Source of the DNA: Herbiconiux sp. L3-i23
Lineage (GTDB): Bacteria; Actinomycetota; Actinomycetes; Actinomycetales; Microbacteriaceae
Assembly: GCF_023734115.1 (NCBI RefSeq)
Contig: NZ_AP025737.1
Coordinates: 2,046,001 to 2,110,000 of the forward strand
Direction of reading: 5' to 3'
Length of the DNA stretch: 64,000 bases
Shown piece after piece: positions 34,909-43,164 of this stretch. A model generated the notes under the pieces. That model was not told where the DNA came from. It saw nothing but the letters and a program-made list of their open reading frames with translations, and searched no databases. Both the position numbers and the translations under genes were made by a program. Positions within the stretch are counted from its first letter, which is position 1, and every line of letters starts with the position of its first letter.

Positions 34909-36288
34909 TCAGTGGCTGTGGCCCTCGTGATCGTGGTCGTGGTCGTGGCTGTTCGCGTCCTGCAACGCCTGAGTGGCGGCGGAGACGTCGAACGCGTCGT
35001 CCTCGTCGCCGCCCTGAGCGGTGAAGTCGGTCATGTCGATGGCGTTGCCCTCGGTGTCGACGACCTTGGCCTTGCCGAGCACGACGGCGAGTGCCTTCGA
35101 GCGGGCGACCTCGGCGATGACGCCGGGGAGCTGGCCGTTCTGCTGGAGCACGTCGGCGAACTCCTGCGGCTGCATGCCGTACTGCGTCGCCGCCTGGATG
35201 ACGTAGTTGGTGAGCTCGCCCTGGCCGACCTTGACGTTCTCCTTGTCGACGATCGCGTCGAGCAGCAGCTGCTGGCGGAAGGTCTTCTCGCTGGCTTCCT
35301 TCACCTCGGCACGGTGGGTGTCGTCGTCGAGGCGGCTCTCCTGCTCGAGGTGACGGTGCACCTCGTCCTCGACGAGGCTCTCGGGCACGGGGATCTCGAC
35401 CTGCTCGAGGAGCGTGTCGACGAGCTTGTTGCGCGCCTCCGTGGCCTGACCGAAGGTCTTCGAGCGGGCGACCTGCTCGCGCAGCTGCACCTTGAGCTCG
35501 TCGAGGGTGTCGAATTCGCTGGCCATCTGAGCGAAGTCGTCGTCGGCGTCGGGCAGCTCGCGCTCCTTGACGGCGATGAGCTTGACGTTGATCTCGGCCT
35601 TCTCGCCCTCACGGTCGCCGCCGAGCAGCGTCGACTCGAAGGTGGTCTCCTCACCGGCGGAGAGCGAGTCGAGGGCCTCGTCGATGCCCTCGATGAGCTC
35701 GCCGGAGCCGATCTCGTAGGAGATGCCGGTGGCGTTGTCGACCTGGGTGCCGTCGATGGTGGCGACGAGGTCGAGCTGGGCGAAGTCGCCGGCCTTGGCG
35801 GGACGGTCGACCGTGATGAGGGTGCCGAAGCGGCTGCGCAGGCGCTCGAGCTCGGCGTCGACCTCGGTGTCGTCGACCTCGGCGGCGTCGACCGTGATGG
35901 TCAGGTCGTCGTAGGCGGGCAGGTCGAACTCGGGGCGGACATCCACCTCGACGGTGATCTCGAGATCGCCGGAGAAGTCCTTGATCTCGGGGAGCTTCGT
36001 GACGTCGGCCTCGGGGCGGCCGAGCGCCTTGAGGTCGTGATCGGCGAGGGCGAGACGGTAGTAGCGGTCGAGGCCCTCGTTGACGGCGTGCTCGATGACG
36101 GCGGCCTTGCCGACGCGCTGGTCGATGATGGGCGGCGGCACCTTGCCCTTGCGGAAGCCGGGGATGTTCACCTGCTCCGCGATGTGCTTGTAGGCGTGGT
36201 CGATGCTCGGCTTGAACTCCTCAGGAGTCACCGAGATGGCGAGCTTCACCCGGGTGGGGCTGAGCTTCTCGACGGTGGACGTGACCAT
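34909..36288 (-). CDS. tig: Trigger factor
   Basis: A 459-residue ribosome-associated chaperone and peptidyl-prolyl isomerase. The ribosome-binding signature GFRKGK is at residues 44-49; the FKBP-type domain follows (about 160-245), then the helical C-terminal chaperone arms. The extreme C-terminus is unusual: an acidic stretch ([10 protein letters not shown]) and a His/Asp-rich tail ending [12 protein letters not shown], which could bind metal ions. Start is ATG 36288 with GAGGAAAG upstream. Confidence 0.95.
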   Translation of the reverse strand: MVTSTVEKLSPTRVKLAISVTPEEFKPSIDHAYKHIAEQVNIPGFRKGKVPPPIIDQRVGKAAVIEHAVNEGLDRYYRLALADHDLKALGRPEADVTKLPEIKDFSGDLEITVEVDVRPEFDLPAYDDLTITVDAAEVDDTEVDAELERLRSRFGTLITVDRPAKAGDFAQLDLVATIDGTQVDNATGISYEIGSGELIEGIDEALDSLSAGEETTFESTLLGGDREGEKAEINVKLIAVKERELPDADDDFAQMASEFDTLDELKVQLREQVARSKTFGQATEARNKLVDTLLEQVEIPVPESLVEDEVHRHLEQESRLDDDTHRAEVKEASEKTFRQQLLLDAIVDKENVKVGQGELTNYVIQAATQYGMQPQEFADVLQQNGQLPGVIAEVARSKALAVVLGKAKVVDTEGNAIDMTDFTAQGGDEDDAFDVSAATQALQDANSHDHDHDHEGHSH

Positions 36289-36364
36289 GTGCTTTCCTCG
36301 TTCGTACGTCTGGCGTGGGCCTCGTGGCGTGACCGGCATCCGCTAGGCGGTCCGTTCGCACCAG

Positions 36365-36438
36365 TCGGGGCGACAGGATTTGAACCTGCGGCCTCCCGCT
36401 CCCAAAGCGGGCGCTCTACCAAGCTGAGCTACGCCCCG
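36365..36438 (-). tRNA. tRNA-Pro (anticodon TGG)
   Basis: A 74-nt cloverleaf: acceptor CGGGGCG / CGCCCCG with discriminator A, D-arm GCTCAGCTTGGTAGAGC, anticodon loop CTTTGGGAG (TGG), T-arm GCAGGTTCAAATCCTGT. CCA is not encoded. A -10-like TAGACT lies upstream at 36497-36492. Confidence 0.95.
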
Positions 36439-36547
36439 GTCTTTCGACCTTCGTCCCGGTGAAGCGGTCTTCGGTGATCAGGCCGCGGGAGAGTCTAGCC
36501 GAGTCGCGCTGGCGCGCGCTGAGCGGGGCGGCAGCCGGGTCAGCCGA

Positions 36548-36754
36548 TCAGGCTCCGATGCCGAGGAAGTGCTTCACCCGACCCATCCCGGTGGCACGGT
36601 AGGTGGTCCGGCGACCGTGGTGGCCGAAGAGGCCGGCGAGGCTCAGGCGGTGGTGTCGGCGGGCGCCGTCGGGGTCGAGCGGCATGGCGATTCGGCTCGA
36701 TTCGCGGGCGTCGACGGGCTTGCCGAATCCGTCGCTCCAGTGCAGGTCAGACAT
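36548..36754 (-). CDS. Small basic hypothetical protein
   Basis: A 68-residue protein from ATG 36754, with GGAAGG about 9 bases upstream. It is rich in Arg, His and Gly (ARRHHRLSLAGLFGHHGRRT, then GMGRVKHFLGIGA) with no membrane segment. No family recognised. Divergent from the AlkD-like gene. Confidence 0.5.
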   Translation of the reverse strand: MSDLHWSDGFGKPVDARESSRIAMPLDPDGARRHHRLSLAGLFGHHGRRTTYRATGMGRVKHFLGIGA

Positions 36755-36895
36755 GGCGGGTGGCCTTCCGTGGGTGGCTGTCGGCACCGTTGCCGAGGCG
36801 GATGTTGACACCGTTCCCGACACTGTATTGGCGCGCGTGCCCCTTCGCGGGGGTATTGACAGGCGCCCTGGTCTGTGCGCCCGCGCGGTTGTCCG

Positions 36896-36908
36896 TAGGG
36901 TGGCCGCC
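36896..36908 (+). promoter_or_regulatory. -10 box TAGGGT for a leaderless start
   Basis: TAGGGT (36896-36901) lies 7 bases before ATG 36909 with no ribosome-binding site between, so the AlkD-like mRNA probably begins at its start codon. Confidence 0.5.
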
Positions 36909-37679
36909 ATGACCGCCGTCGACGATGTCAAGGCCGAGATCGATGCCGTCGCCGACCCGGAGACGGGTCGGTTCCTGCAGGGCTTCTTCAAGACCGGTCC
37001 TGGCCAGTACGGCGAGGGCGATCGATTCGTCGGAGTGCGGGTTCCGGTGCTGCGGCGGATCGCGAAGGGATACACCGACCTCTCCCCCGGCGACCTGCGG
37101 GACCTGCTCGACAGCGCCATGCACGAGCACCGTCTCATCGCGCTCGTCATCCTGGTCGGCCAGTGGAAGGCGTCCGCGGCCGGTCGCGGCGACGACGGCG
37201 GCGTCGAGGTCCGACACGGCCGTCGCGCCGAGCTGCACCGGTTCTACCTCGATACCCTGCGGGCAGGGCGAGTGAATAACTGGGATCTCATCGACGCGTC
37301 CGCCGAGTACCTGATCGGCGAGTATCTGCTCGGCGAGGGTGCGGACCCTCGGAAGTCGCCCTTGCTGGACGAACTCGCCGCGGCCCCGAGCCAGTGGGAG
37401 CGACGCGCCGCCGTGCTCGCGACCTTCGCCTTCATCAAGTCCGGTGACCCGATGCCCACTCTCGCTCTCGCGGGGCGGCTACTCGGAGATCCTGAGCCGT
37501 TGATGCACAAGGCGGTCGGGTGGATGCTCCGCGAAGTGGGCAAGCGCGTGAGCCGCGACGACCTGCTCGGGTTCCTCGATGCGAACGCGGGAGGGATGCC
37601 GCGCACCATGCTGAGCTACGCGACCGAGCACCTCGCGCCCGACCAGCGGGCGGCGTACCGGGCGGTGCCGCGGAGGTGA
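36909..37679 (+). CDS. DNA alkylation repair protein, AlkD-like (HEAT-repeat glycosylase)
   Basis: A 256-residue all-helical protein of the AlkD superfamily (FVGVRVPVLRRIAKGYTDLS at the start; VNNWDLIDASAEYLIGEYLL; RRAAVLATFAFIKSGDPMPT; MHKAVGWMLREVGKRV; RTMLSYATEHL at the end). The W-D pair in NNWDLID and the R in ERRAAVLAT correspond to residues that AlkD uses to catch alkylated bases. It would excise bulky or N3/N7-alkylpurines without base flipping. Stand-alone gene. Confidence 0.88.
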   Translation: MTAVDDVKAEIDAVADPETGRFLQGFFKTGPGQYGEGDRFVGVRVPVLRRIAKGYTDLSPGDLRDLLDSAMHEHRLIALVILVGQWKASAAGRGDDGGVEVRHGRRAELHRFYLDTLRAGRVNNWDLIDASAEYLIGEYLLGEGADPRKSPLLDELAAAPSQWERRAAVLATFAFIKSGDPMPTLALAGRLLGDPEPLMHKAVGWMLREVGKRVSRDDLLGFLDANAGGMPRTMLSYATEHLAPDQRAAYRAVPRR

Positions 37680-37721
37680 CACGCGGCGGCGGCCGTGGCC
37701 GCGAGCGCCGAGCCGATACGT

Positions 37722-37727
37722 TAGGCT
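37722..37727 (+). promoter_or_regulatory. -10 box of tRNA-Gly
   Basis: TAGGCT at 37722-37727 is placed about 31 bp upstream of the mature tRNA-Gly 5' end. Confidence 0.45.
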
Positions 37728-37758
37728 TTCACCGCTGTTCGGCCCCGGCTGAGCACGC

Positions 37759-37832
37759 GGGGATGTAGCTCAATGGTAGAGCCTCAGTCTTCCAAACTGA
37801 TTACGCGGGTTCGATTCCCGTCATCCCCTCCA
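37759..37832 (+). tRNA. tRNA-Gly (anticodon TCC), CCA encoded
   Basis: Acceptor GGGGATG / CATCCCC, D-arm GCTCAATGGTAGAGC, anticodon loop CTTCCAA (TCC), T-arm CGGGTTCGATTCCCG, discriminator T followed by an encoded CCA at 37830-37832. Confidence 0.95.
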
Positions 37833-37950
37833 CTTCGCTCTTCCCGGCGACCTCCGGTCTTTCTCGCCGCTCGCCTCTCTGCTGCTTCGCGGGCTCGTCG
37901 ATCCTCCTCTTCATAGATTCGTCTGACGCCGACGATCAGGAGACCTCCGC

Positions 37951-38571
37951 ATGCGCCGACCTCTGACCGCTCTTCTCGCCGCCGCGGGAGCCGTGCTTCT
38001 GCTCACCGCCTGCTCCTCTCCCGAGCCGGCGGGGCCCGACTTCGAGCCCATCGAATTCGGTCAGCCGGGCGAGTTCGTTGCGCCGGGCACCGAGCTGCAA
38101 GAGGGCGACGTCGCCTGGATGTCGGTGACGGCGGGATCCGACGTCGAGACCCAGGGCGCCACGGTGCTCGGCGCGATCCCCGGCAGCCGCGACCGGTTCG
38201 ACGACGAGAGCGCCGACGAGTCGCTCGCGGGCATGGTGCCCGTCGAGGTCTACGTGCAGTACGCCGATGTCGACGCGAGCAGGCTGATGCTCATCCCGAT
38301 CCTCGACAGCGGCGACGAGGCGGGTCAGGTGGTGCTCGGCAACACCGGTGGACTCGCGAGCAGCTGCGAGACCGATCTCGTCGACGAGTACGACGTCCCC
38401 TATGACGGCGTCACCTGCTTCGTAGTGCCGGTGCCCGACGGCGAGACTCTCGCCGCCCTCGAGTGGCGCGGGCTCGCCGACAGTGCGATGTTCGAGCCCG
38501 ACCCGAACGAGGTCCCCTACTGGACGAACCCGATCCGGTGGACCGTGACCGTGCCCGCTCCCGCGAACTGA
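37951..38571 (+). CDS. Secreted lipoprotein of unknown function
   Basis: A 206-residue protein with a lipoprotein signal peptide (MRRPLTALLAAAGAVLLL, lipobox LTACSS with Cys21). The mature part is acidic and beta-rich, with two later Cys residues (SSCETD and GVTCFVV) that could form a disulfide. An AGGAGACC site precedes the ATG; TAGATT at about 37914 may be its -10 box. No family recognised. Confidence 0.75.
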   Translation: MRRPLTALLAAAGAVLLLTACSSPEPAGPDFEPIEFGQPGEFVAPGTELQEGDVAWMSVTAGSDVETQGATVLGAIPGSRDRFDDESADESLAGMVPVEVYVQYADVDASRLMLIPILDSGDEAGQVVLGNTGGLASSCETDLVDEYDVPYDGVTCFVVPVPDGETLAALEWRGLADSAMFEPDPNEVPYWTNPIRWTVTVPAPAN

Positions 38572-38590
38572 CCGGGCGGCCACCGGCGCT

Positions 38591-38770
38591 GCACTCTCGA
38601 TGCGCTCCTCCGTCGCTTACTCGAGCCGACTCGATACGGGCTTCGCCCTACACAACGACCGGGTTCAACTCGGTCGTCGAGTAGCGACGAAGGAGCGTAT
38701 CGAGTCCCTGGCGCAAGCGTGCGCCATGGGCCCAGGGTCGAGTAAACGAAGCGCATCGAGACCACAGTGC
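38591..38770. repeat. Palindromic repeat family A, copy 2
   Basis: Second copy of the long hairpin repeat described at 1137, in shortened form: left arm CTCTCGATGCGCTCCTCCGT, right arm GTCGTCGAGTAGCGACGAAG then GAGCGTATCGAG, ending CGCATCGAGACCACAGTGC. The region 38572-39283 has no gene; copies 2 to 4 plus a fragment fill it. Confidence 0.8.
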
Positions 38771-38784
38771 CGAACTCCGTGGCT

Positions 38785-38970
38785 GCGCTCTCGATACGCT
38801 CGTTCCTCGCTACTCGAGCCGTCTCGGTGCGCTTCGCTTACTCGACGACCGGGTGAGACTCGCGCCCTTCGTATCGCTTCGCGGGGCGGGCGGACTCCAT
38901 CCCGGTCGTTGAGTAGCGACGAAGGAGCGTATCGAAACGGGTCGAGTAAGCGAAGCGCACCGAGACCACA
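38785..38970. repeat. Palindromic repeat family A, copy 3
   Basis: Left arm CTCTCGATACGCTCGTTCCT; right arm GTAGCGACGAAGGAGCGTAT followed by CGAAACGGGTCGAGTAAGCG. The apex holds a diverged internal module at 38866-38893 (CCTTCGTATCGCTTCGCGGG). Confidence 0.8.
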
Positions 38971-38974
38971 GCGT

Positions 38975-39200
38975 GTGCTCTCGATGCGCTCGTTCCTCGC
39001 TTACTCGAGCCGTCTCGATACGGCGCTGGCGCGCCTACTCGACGACCGGTGTGGAGACTCGTGATCTTCATATCGCTTCGCTCAACGGGCGGGCTGCCTC
39101 CACCGGTCGTCGAGTAGCGACGAAGGAGCGTATCGAGTCCCCCGCGCAAGCGTGCGCGGTGGGCCCAGGGTCGAGTAAGCGAAGCGCATCGAGACCGCAG
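38975..39200. repeat. Palindromic repeat family A, copy 4
   Basis: Left arm CTCTCGATGCGCTCGTTCCT; right arm GTCGTCGAGTAGCGACGAAG, then GAGCGTATCGAGTCC. The internal module is at 39065-39093 (CTTCATATCGCTTCGCTCAA). The inserted segment CGCAAGCGTGCG also occurs in copy 2. Confidence 0.8.
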
Positions 39201-39203
39201 CGT

Positions 39204-39241
39204 GCGCTCTCGATACGGGCTTCGCCCTACTCGATGACCGA
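39204..39241. repeat. Palindromic repeat family A, 38-bp fragment
   Basis: A truncated left arm (GCTCTCGATACGGGCTTCGC, then CCTACTCGATGACC) directly after copy 4, ending 42 bp before the next gene's start. Confidence 0.65.
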
Positions 39242-39270
39242 GGGCCGCGGGCGGCGTCGGGGGCTCGTCC

Positions 39271-39283
39271 TAGGGTTCCGGGC
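39271..39283 (+). promoter_or_regulatory. -10 box TAGGGT for a leaderless start
   Basis: TAGGGT (39271-39276) ends 7 bases before GTG 39284, immediately after the repeat cluster; no ribosome-binding site is present. Confidence 0.5.
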
Positions 39284-39574
39284 GTGGGGCGGAACAGGCG
39301 ATACGACACCGAGCTGAGCTACCGAGCGGTCGCCGAGACGGTCATCCGGGCCGAGCCGGTCTCGCTCGAACGAGCCCAGGTCGGGGAGCAGGTCACGCAG
39401 GCGACCCGCGAGAACAAGGTCATCGCGTGGGTGCCGTTCCGCAGCGAGGCGATCGCCGAAATCGAGGGGCGGGTGCTCGCCTGGACAGAACGAGCAGTGC
39501 TCGTCGAGTTCGAGATGAAGGACGGCCGGACCCGCCGCAGCTGGGTGTGGGCCGGTGCGGTACGCCGACCCTGA
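39284..39574 (+). CDS. Small conserved-looking hypothetical protein
   Basis: A 96-residue basic protein from GTG 39284. The second half is a beta-rich stretch (NKVIAWVPFRSEAIAEIEGR, VLAWTERAVLVEFEMKDGR, RRSWVWAGAVRR) reminiscent of a small barrel such as a KOW- or SH3-like fold, perhaps nucleic-acid binding; this is only a shape impression. Ends 16 bp before the convergent reductase gene. Confidence 0.6.
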   Translation: MGRNRRYDTELSYRAVAETVIRAEPVSLERAQVGEQVTQATRENKVIAWVPFRSEAIAEIEGRVLAWTERAVLVEFEMKDGRTRRSWVWAGAVRRP

Positions 39575-39590
39575 CCCGCTCGCGTCGGCG

Positions 39591-40007
39591 TCAGCCGCGG
39601 CGCGCCAGGCGAAGCACCGGGATGACCCGAGACGTGCGCTTCTCGTAGGAGGCGAATCCCGGGCTCATCGACGTGAACCGCGCCCAGGCGACGTCGCGGT
39701 CTTCGCCCTGCAGGTCGGTGACGTGGACGTCGACGGCCGGCTCGTCCGCCGTCTCGATGGTGACGTCGGAGTTAGCGAGCAGGTTGTGGTACCAGGCGGG
39801 GTGGTCGTCGGCGCCGGCCTTCGACGCGGCGATCAGCCAGGCGTCGTCGCCGTCGCGGATGGCCATCACCGGGGCGATGCGCTCGATCCCGCTCTTCGCT
39901 CCGACGTGGTGAACGAGGACGAGGCTGCGACCGAACCTCGAAACGGTTCCGCCGTTGGCGCGGAACTCCTCGATGATCGTGTCGTTGAAGCTCGCGTGGT
40001 CTGACAT
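39591..40007 (-). CDS. Nitroreductase/deazaflavin-dependent oxidoreductase family (Ddn-like)
   Basis: A 138-residue split beta-barrel protein of the DUF385 family: N-terminal helix FNDTIIEEFRANGGTVSRF, VLVHHVGAKSGIERIAPVMA, then DDAWLIAASKAGADDHPAWY and HNLLANSDVTIETADEPAVD. These are the cofactor-binding segments of F420H2-dependent quinone reductases (Ddn group). Whether the host makes F420 is not shown by this window. Divergent from the gene at 40106. Confidence 0.85.
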   Translation of the reverse strand: MSDHASFNDTIIEEFRANGGTVSRFGRSLVLVHHVGAKSGIERIAPVMAIRDGDDAWLIAASKAGADDHPAWYHNLLANSDVTIETADEPAVDVHVTDLQGEDRDVAWARFTSMSPGFASYEKRTSRVIPVLRLARRG

Positions 40008-40105
40008 TCGGCGCACCGGTCTCTCGGTTGAAGGCTGTCGAGCGGAACGCTCCCCCACGCCAACGACGCATCCCGACCGGTTGTTCCAGGGTTCGGTCAT
40101 CCGCG

Positions 40106-40549
40106 ATGCGGCAGGCTGAGATCGTGTCCACCGTCGCTGCCGTCGAGCGCCTCGCGCAGGTGGCCGACCGCCTGGCGCGCAAGGACCTGACCGTCGAGCG
40201 CTTCCTGCGCGCACTCGCGTGGAACTGCGCCGGCATCCGCCTTGGGCCGCTCGGCTACCTCGACCTCGCTTCCGGCGGCCGCAACCGCTTCTCGGGTCGC
40301 GGGTTCCGCCGCCGATTCGATGATGGCACCGACGGACAGGTGCGCCACTTCGCGGGCATGGCGGTCGCCCCCGTGCTGCTCGGTGAGCGGGCCGCCCGGT
40401 GGAGCAGCATCCACGTCCTCGGCGACGCCCCCGGGTCCGCGGACGGGCAACTGAGCGAAGCCGCCCTCACCTTCTCGCGCGAGTTGCGCACCGGCCGACT
40501 CGCTCCGTCGGATGCGGGCGACTGGATCCGCCATCACCTCGCCTCCTGA
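40106..40549 (+). CDS. Hypothetical protein, divergent from the Ddn-like gene
   Basis: A 147-residue protein from ATG 40106 (GTG 40124 is an in-frame alternative). Predicted helices flank a Gly/Arg-rich middle (LASGGRNRFSGRGFRRRFDD), followed by HFAGMAVAPVLLGERAARWS and a helical C-terminus. No membrane segment or signal peptide. No family recognised. Confidence 0.6.
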   Translation: MRQAEIVSTVAAVERLAQVADRLARKDLTVERFLRALAWNCAGIRLGPLGYLDLASGGRNRFSGRGFRRRFDDGTDGQVRHFAGMAVAPVLLGERAARWSSIHVLGDAPGSADGQLSEAALTFSRELRTGRLAPSDAGDWIRHHLAS

Positions 40550-40571
40550 GCAGCCCGGCGCATCCCGCCCG

Positions 40572-40678
40572 GGTGCACGGATCAGGAGTTCTCGCCCGAA
40601 ACTGGGCAACTCGCACACGGATCAGGAGGGTTCGCGCCGCTTCTCCTGATCCGCGCACATTCTCCTGATCCGTGCACC
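40572..40678. repeat. Nested inverted repeats built on GGATCAGGAG
   Basis: Four copies of a GGATCAGGAG core: two direct (GGTGCACGGATCAGGAG at 40572-40588; CACACGGATCAGGAG at 40614-40628) and two inverted (CTCCTGATCCGCGCAC at 40643-40658; CTCCTGATCCGTGCACC at 40662-40678). The outer 17-bp arms are perfectly complementary. It lies between a hypothetical gene and the 3' end of the crcB pair. Confidence 0.75.
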
Positions 40679-40718
40679 TTCGAGTTCGGCAGGGCGGGGC
40701 TCGAGGGCCGGCTCGGGT

Positions 40719-41114
40719 TCAGGATGCCAGGGCCTGGGTGGCGTAGTAGGCGGCGGCCGCGAAGGCGATGCCTATCGCGTAGTTCGCGGCGACGCTCGTG
40801 ATGGCGATGCGATAGCGGCGCGCGAGCACCAGCTGCACGGTCTCGACGTTGAAAGTGGAGAACGTCGTCAGGCCGCCCGCGATGCCGACGAGCAGCACCG
40901 TTTCGATCTCGGACGGCAGAAGGCCCGCCGCGGCGAAGCCCGCCGCGGCGCCCGCGATCGCCGACCCGACCGCGTTGACGATCAGCACGGCAGCTGGGAA
41001 CCCGGTCGTCACCGCCGATCGACGCCGCGACGACGCCCACGTCGCGACGAGGAAGCGGACCACCGCCATCACGGCGCCCGAGAGCAGTACCGCGGCGACG
41101 AGCGCCGGGCTCAC
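40719..41114 (-). CDS. crcB: Fluoride exporter CrcB/Fluc, second subunit
   Basis: A 131-residue, four-helix protein. NAVGSAIAGA and the conserved GGLTTFSTFNVETV motif (the phenylalanine/threonine track of Fluc channels) are clear. In Gram-positive bacteria two different Fluc subunits are often encoded side by side and form a heterodimeric F- channel; this GTG start overlaps the stop of the first subunit gene by four bases. Confidence 0.9.
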   Translation of the reverse strand: MSPALVAAVLLSGAVMAVVRFLVATWASSRRRSAVTTGFPAAVLIVNAVGSAIAGAAAGFAAAGLLPSEIETVLLVGIAGGLTTFSTFNVETVQLVLARRYRIAITSVAANYAIGIAFAAAAYYATQALAS

Positions 41115-41527
41115 TCGAGAGCCTCCGGCGCACGGCGAGCCAGGGCGCGACTGCCGAGGGCGATACCGGCGACCGCGGCGCCGAGCCCGCCCGCCAGCGA
41201 GAGCACGAAGTACAGCGCGGCGATCCCCGGCCGCGACGCATCGACGAGCGTGACGAGGGCGAGCGCCACCGCCGAGAAGGTCGTGTAGGTGCCGAGCACC
41301 CCAGGCCCCAACCCCGCCTTCACCCAGACGGGCGTTCGCGGGCGCATCCATACGCCGGCGACCAGCGCGGCCAGGAGAAAGGTGCCGAGCAGGTTTGTGA
41401 TCAGGGTGCTGGTCGGGAACTCGTCGGCGGCGTGCGGGAGCAGGAGGTCGAGGCCCCACCGGAGCCCGGTGCCGATCACTCCCCCGACCGCCACCGCGAC
41501 GATCTCGGAGGTCGTCGGCGCGGTCAC
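41111..41527 (-). CDS. crcB: Fluoride exporter CrcB/Fluc, first subunit
   Basis: A 138-residue, four-helix protein with the N-terminal AVGGVIGTGLRWGLD, NLLGTFLLAALVAG and the Fluc core GVLGTYTTFSAVALA. It is the first gene of the coupled crcB pair. The upstream 90 bp contain no recognisable fluoride riboswitch (no GGAGATGGCAT-type core). Confidence 0.9.
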   Translation of the reverse strand: MTAPTTSEIVAVAVGGVIGTGLRWGLDLLLPHAADEFPTSTLITNLLGTFLLAALVAGVWMRPRTPVWVKAGLGPGVLGTYTTFSAVALALVTLVDASRPGIAALYFVLSLAGGLGAAVAGIALGSRALARRAPEALE

Positions 41528-41576
41528 GGCATCACGTTACGCCGACCCGACAGGCCCGGACGGCAGGGCTGCACGG

Positions 41577-41610
41577 GAAGCGCGGGACCCGGAACCGGGC
41601 CCCGCGCTTC
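41577..41610 (-). terminator. Terminator of the NCS1-nitrilase-HisD operon
   Basis: GAAGCGCGGG...CCGG (from 41577) pairs with CCGG...CCCGCGCTTC (to 41610) as a near-perfect stem around AA, 15 bp after the permease stop codon. Confidence 0.75.
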
Positions 41611-41625
41611 GACCTCTCCGCCGGG

Positions 41626-43128
41626 TCAGCGTCCAAGCGACTGCTCGGGCGCGGTCTCGACCGGTGCTTCGCGACCGGCGAACGCGACCGCTTCTTCGCC
41701 GTGCTCGGACGCGTCGCGTCGCGCCTGCTCGCGCTCGGCCGCCAGGTTCAGCGAGCGGGCGAAGAGCAGGTAGGCGACGGCCGACACGATGAGTCCCACG
41801 AACAGGGCGATGTCGATGCCACCCATCGCCGCTGCGATCGGCCCGGTGAACCACGCGGTCACCACGAACGGGATCATGGCGAGGATGCCGATCCCGTACG
41901 CCGCGAGGCCGCGCCACGCCCAGTTGCCGTAGATGCCGCCGGGGGTGAAGATCTCGCGGATCGCGTAGTGGCCGCGGCGCACCAGGTAGTAGTCGACCAG
42001 GTTGACGGACGTCCACGGCACGAGCACGTACAGCAGCACCACGAGGAAGCTGCTGAAGTTCGCGAGGAACTCGCCCGTGCTGAGCGCGGCGCCGAGGAAA
42101 CCGGCGAGGGCGATGATCGAGCAGGCGATCACCCGGACGGTGCGCGTCGGCCGGATCGAGCGGAACGACGCGACGATCGTGATCAGCTCGAGCGCGGAGG
42201 CGTAGATGTTGACCGTGATCACCGTGACCAGCCCGGGCAGTGCCGAGATGAGGAGCCAGAACCCGGCCCCCGGCAGCACCTCGTCGGCGGCGTCGCGGAC
42301 CGCGTCGAGCGGGGCTGCTCCGGCGAAGAGGGCGGCGACGAACGCGCCGAGCACCATCAGCCAGCCGGCGCCCACGATGACGCCCGCCGAGGTGTAGAAC
42401 AGCGCCTTGCGGGGCGAGGTCTGGGGCGGCAGGTAGCGCGAGTAGTCGGACACGTACGGCGCCCAGCCGAGGGCATACGCCGCGGCCGCGCCGAACTGCA
42501 CGAGGAACCCGGGCCAGTTGAATCCGCCGAAGCCGAGCTGGTCGGCGGGCAGCGGCAGCAGGATCACCGCGGCGACGGTGAAGACGCCGAAGGTGGCGAG
42601 GAACAGCCAGGTGAGCCAGGTCTGCGCGCGGTGGATCCAGTGGTATCCGAAGATCGCGAGCGCCAGCGCGAGTGCCGTGACCACGATGTAGTTCACGACG
42701 GGCGTCTCGACACCGGTCACCATGACGACCACGTCCGAGGCGAGCATCTGGTTGAAGATGTTGAATCCGACGATGCTGAACACGACGACCGCGCAGATCA
42801 CGATGACACCGCGGTAGCCGAACTGGGCGCGCGACTGGATCATCTGCGGCAGCCCGAGCTGCGGGCCCTGCGCCGAGTGGAACGACGTGAACACGGTGCC
42901 GACGATCACGCCGAGGACGATCGCGACGAGCGAGGTCGCGAACGAGGCGCCCAGCGCCGCACCGACCATGCCCGTGGCGAGGGTGGTGAGGTTCGCGTTC
43001 GACATGAACCACAGCGGGAACAGGGTCGTCGGCTTGCCGCGTCGCTCGTCGAGCGGCACCCAGTCGATGGACTTGACCTCGACGGCGGGTCGCGACGGTG
43101 CGGTGCCGGTGGGGGCGGATGAGGACAT
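41626..43128 (-). CDS. NCS1-family purine/cytosine-type permease
   Basis: A 500-residue, 12-helix transporter of the NCS1 (CodB/PucI-like) family: FPLWFMSNANLTTLATGMVG in helix 1, PQMIQSRAQFGYRG, WAPYVSDYSRYLP and VNLVDYYLVRRGHYAI are characteristic. NCS1 proteins import nucleobases, allantoin, hydantoins or thiamine with H+ or Na+. The substrate is probably a nitrogen-containing compound processed by the two enzymes encoded upstream in the same operon. Confidence 0.9.
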   Translation of the reverse strand: MSSSAPTGTAPSRPAVEVKSIDWVPLDERRGKPTTLFPLWFMSNANLTTLATGMVGAALGASFATSLVAIVLGVIVGTVFTSFHSAQGPQLGLPQMIQSRAQFGYRGVIVICAVVVFSIVGFNIFNQMLASDVVVMVTGVETPVVNYIVVTALALALAIFGYHWIHRAQTWLTWLFLATFGVFTVAAVILLPLPADQLGFGGFNWPGFLVQFGAAAAYALGWAPYVSDYSRYLPPQTSPRKALFYTSAGVIVGAGWLMVLGAFVAALFAGAAPLDAVRDAADEVLPGAGFWLLISALPGLVTVITVNIYASALELITIVASFRSIRPTRTVRVIACSIIALAGFLGAALSTGEFLANFSSFLVVLLYVLVPWTSVNLVDYYLVRRGHYAIREIFTPGGIYGNWAWRGLAAYGIGILAMIPFVVTAWFTGPIAAAMGGIDIALFVGLIVSAVAYLLFARSLNLAAEREQARRDASEHGEEAVAFAGREAPVETAPEQSLGR

Positions 43129-43164
43129 GAGGCTCCTTGTGGAGTCGGCCGCGATGATGCGGAG

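Noticed and set aside
38591-39241. Possible CRISPR array
   Set aside because: Units are about 190 bp, palindromic, of unequal length and without uniform spacers; no cas gene is present.
41528-41620. Fluoride riboswitch upstream of the crcB pair
   Set aside because: The conserved GGAGATGGCAT-type core is not found; the only structure there is the terminator of the neighbouring operon.
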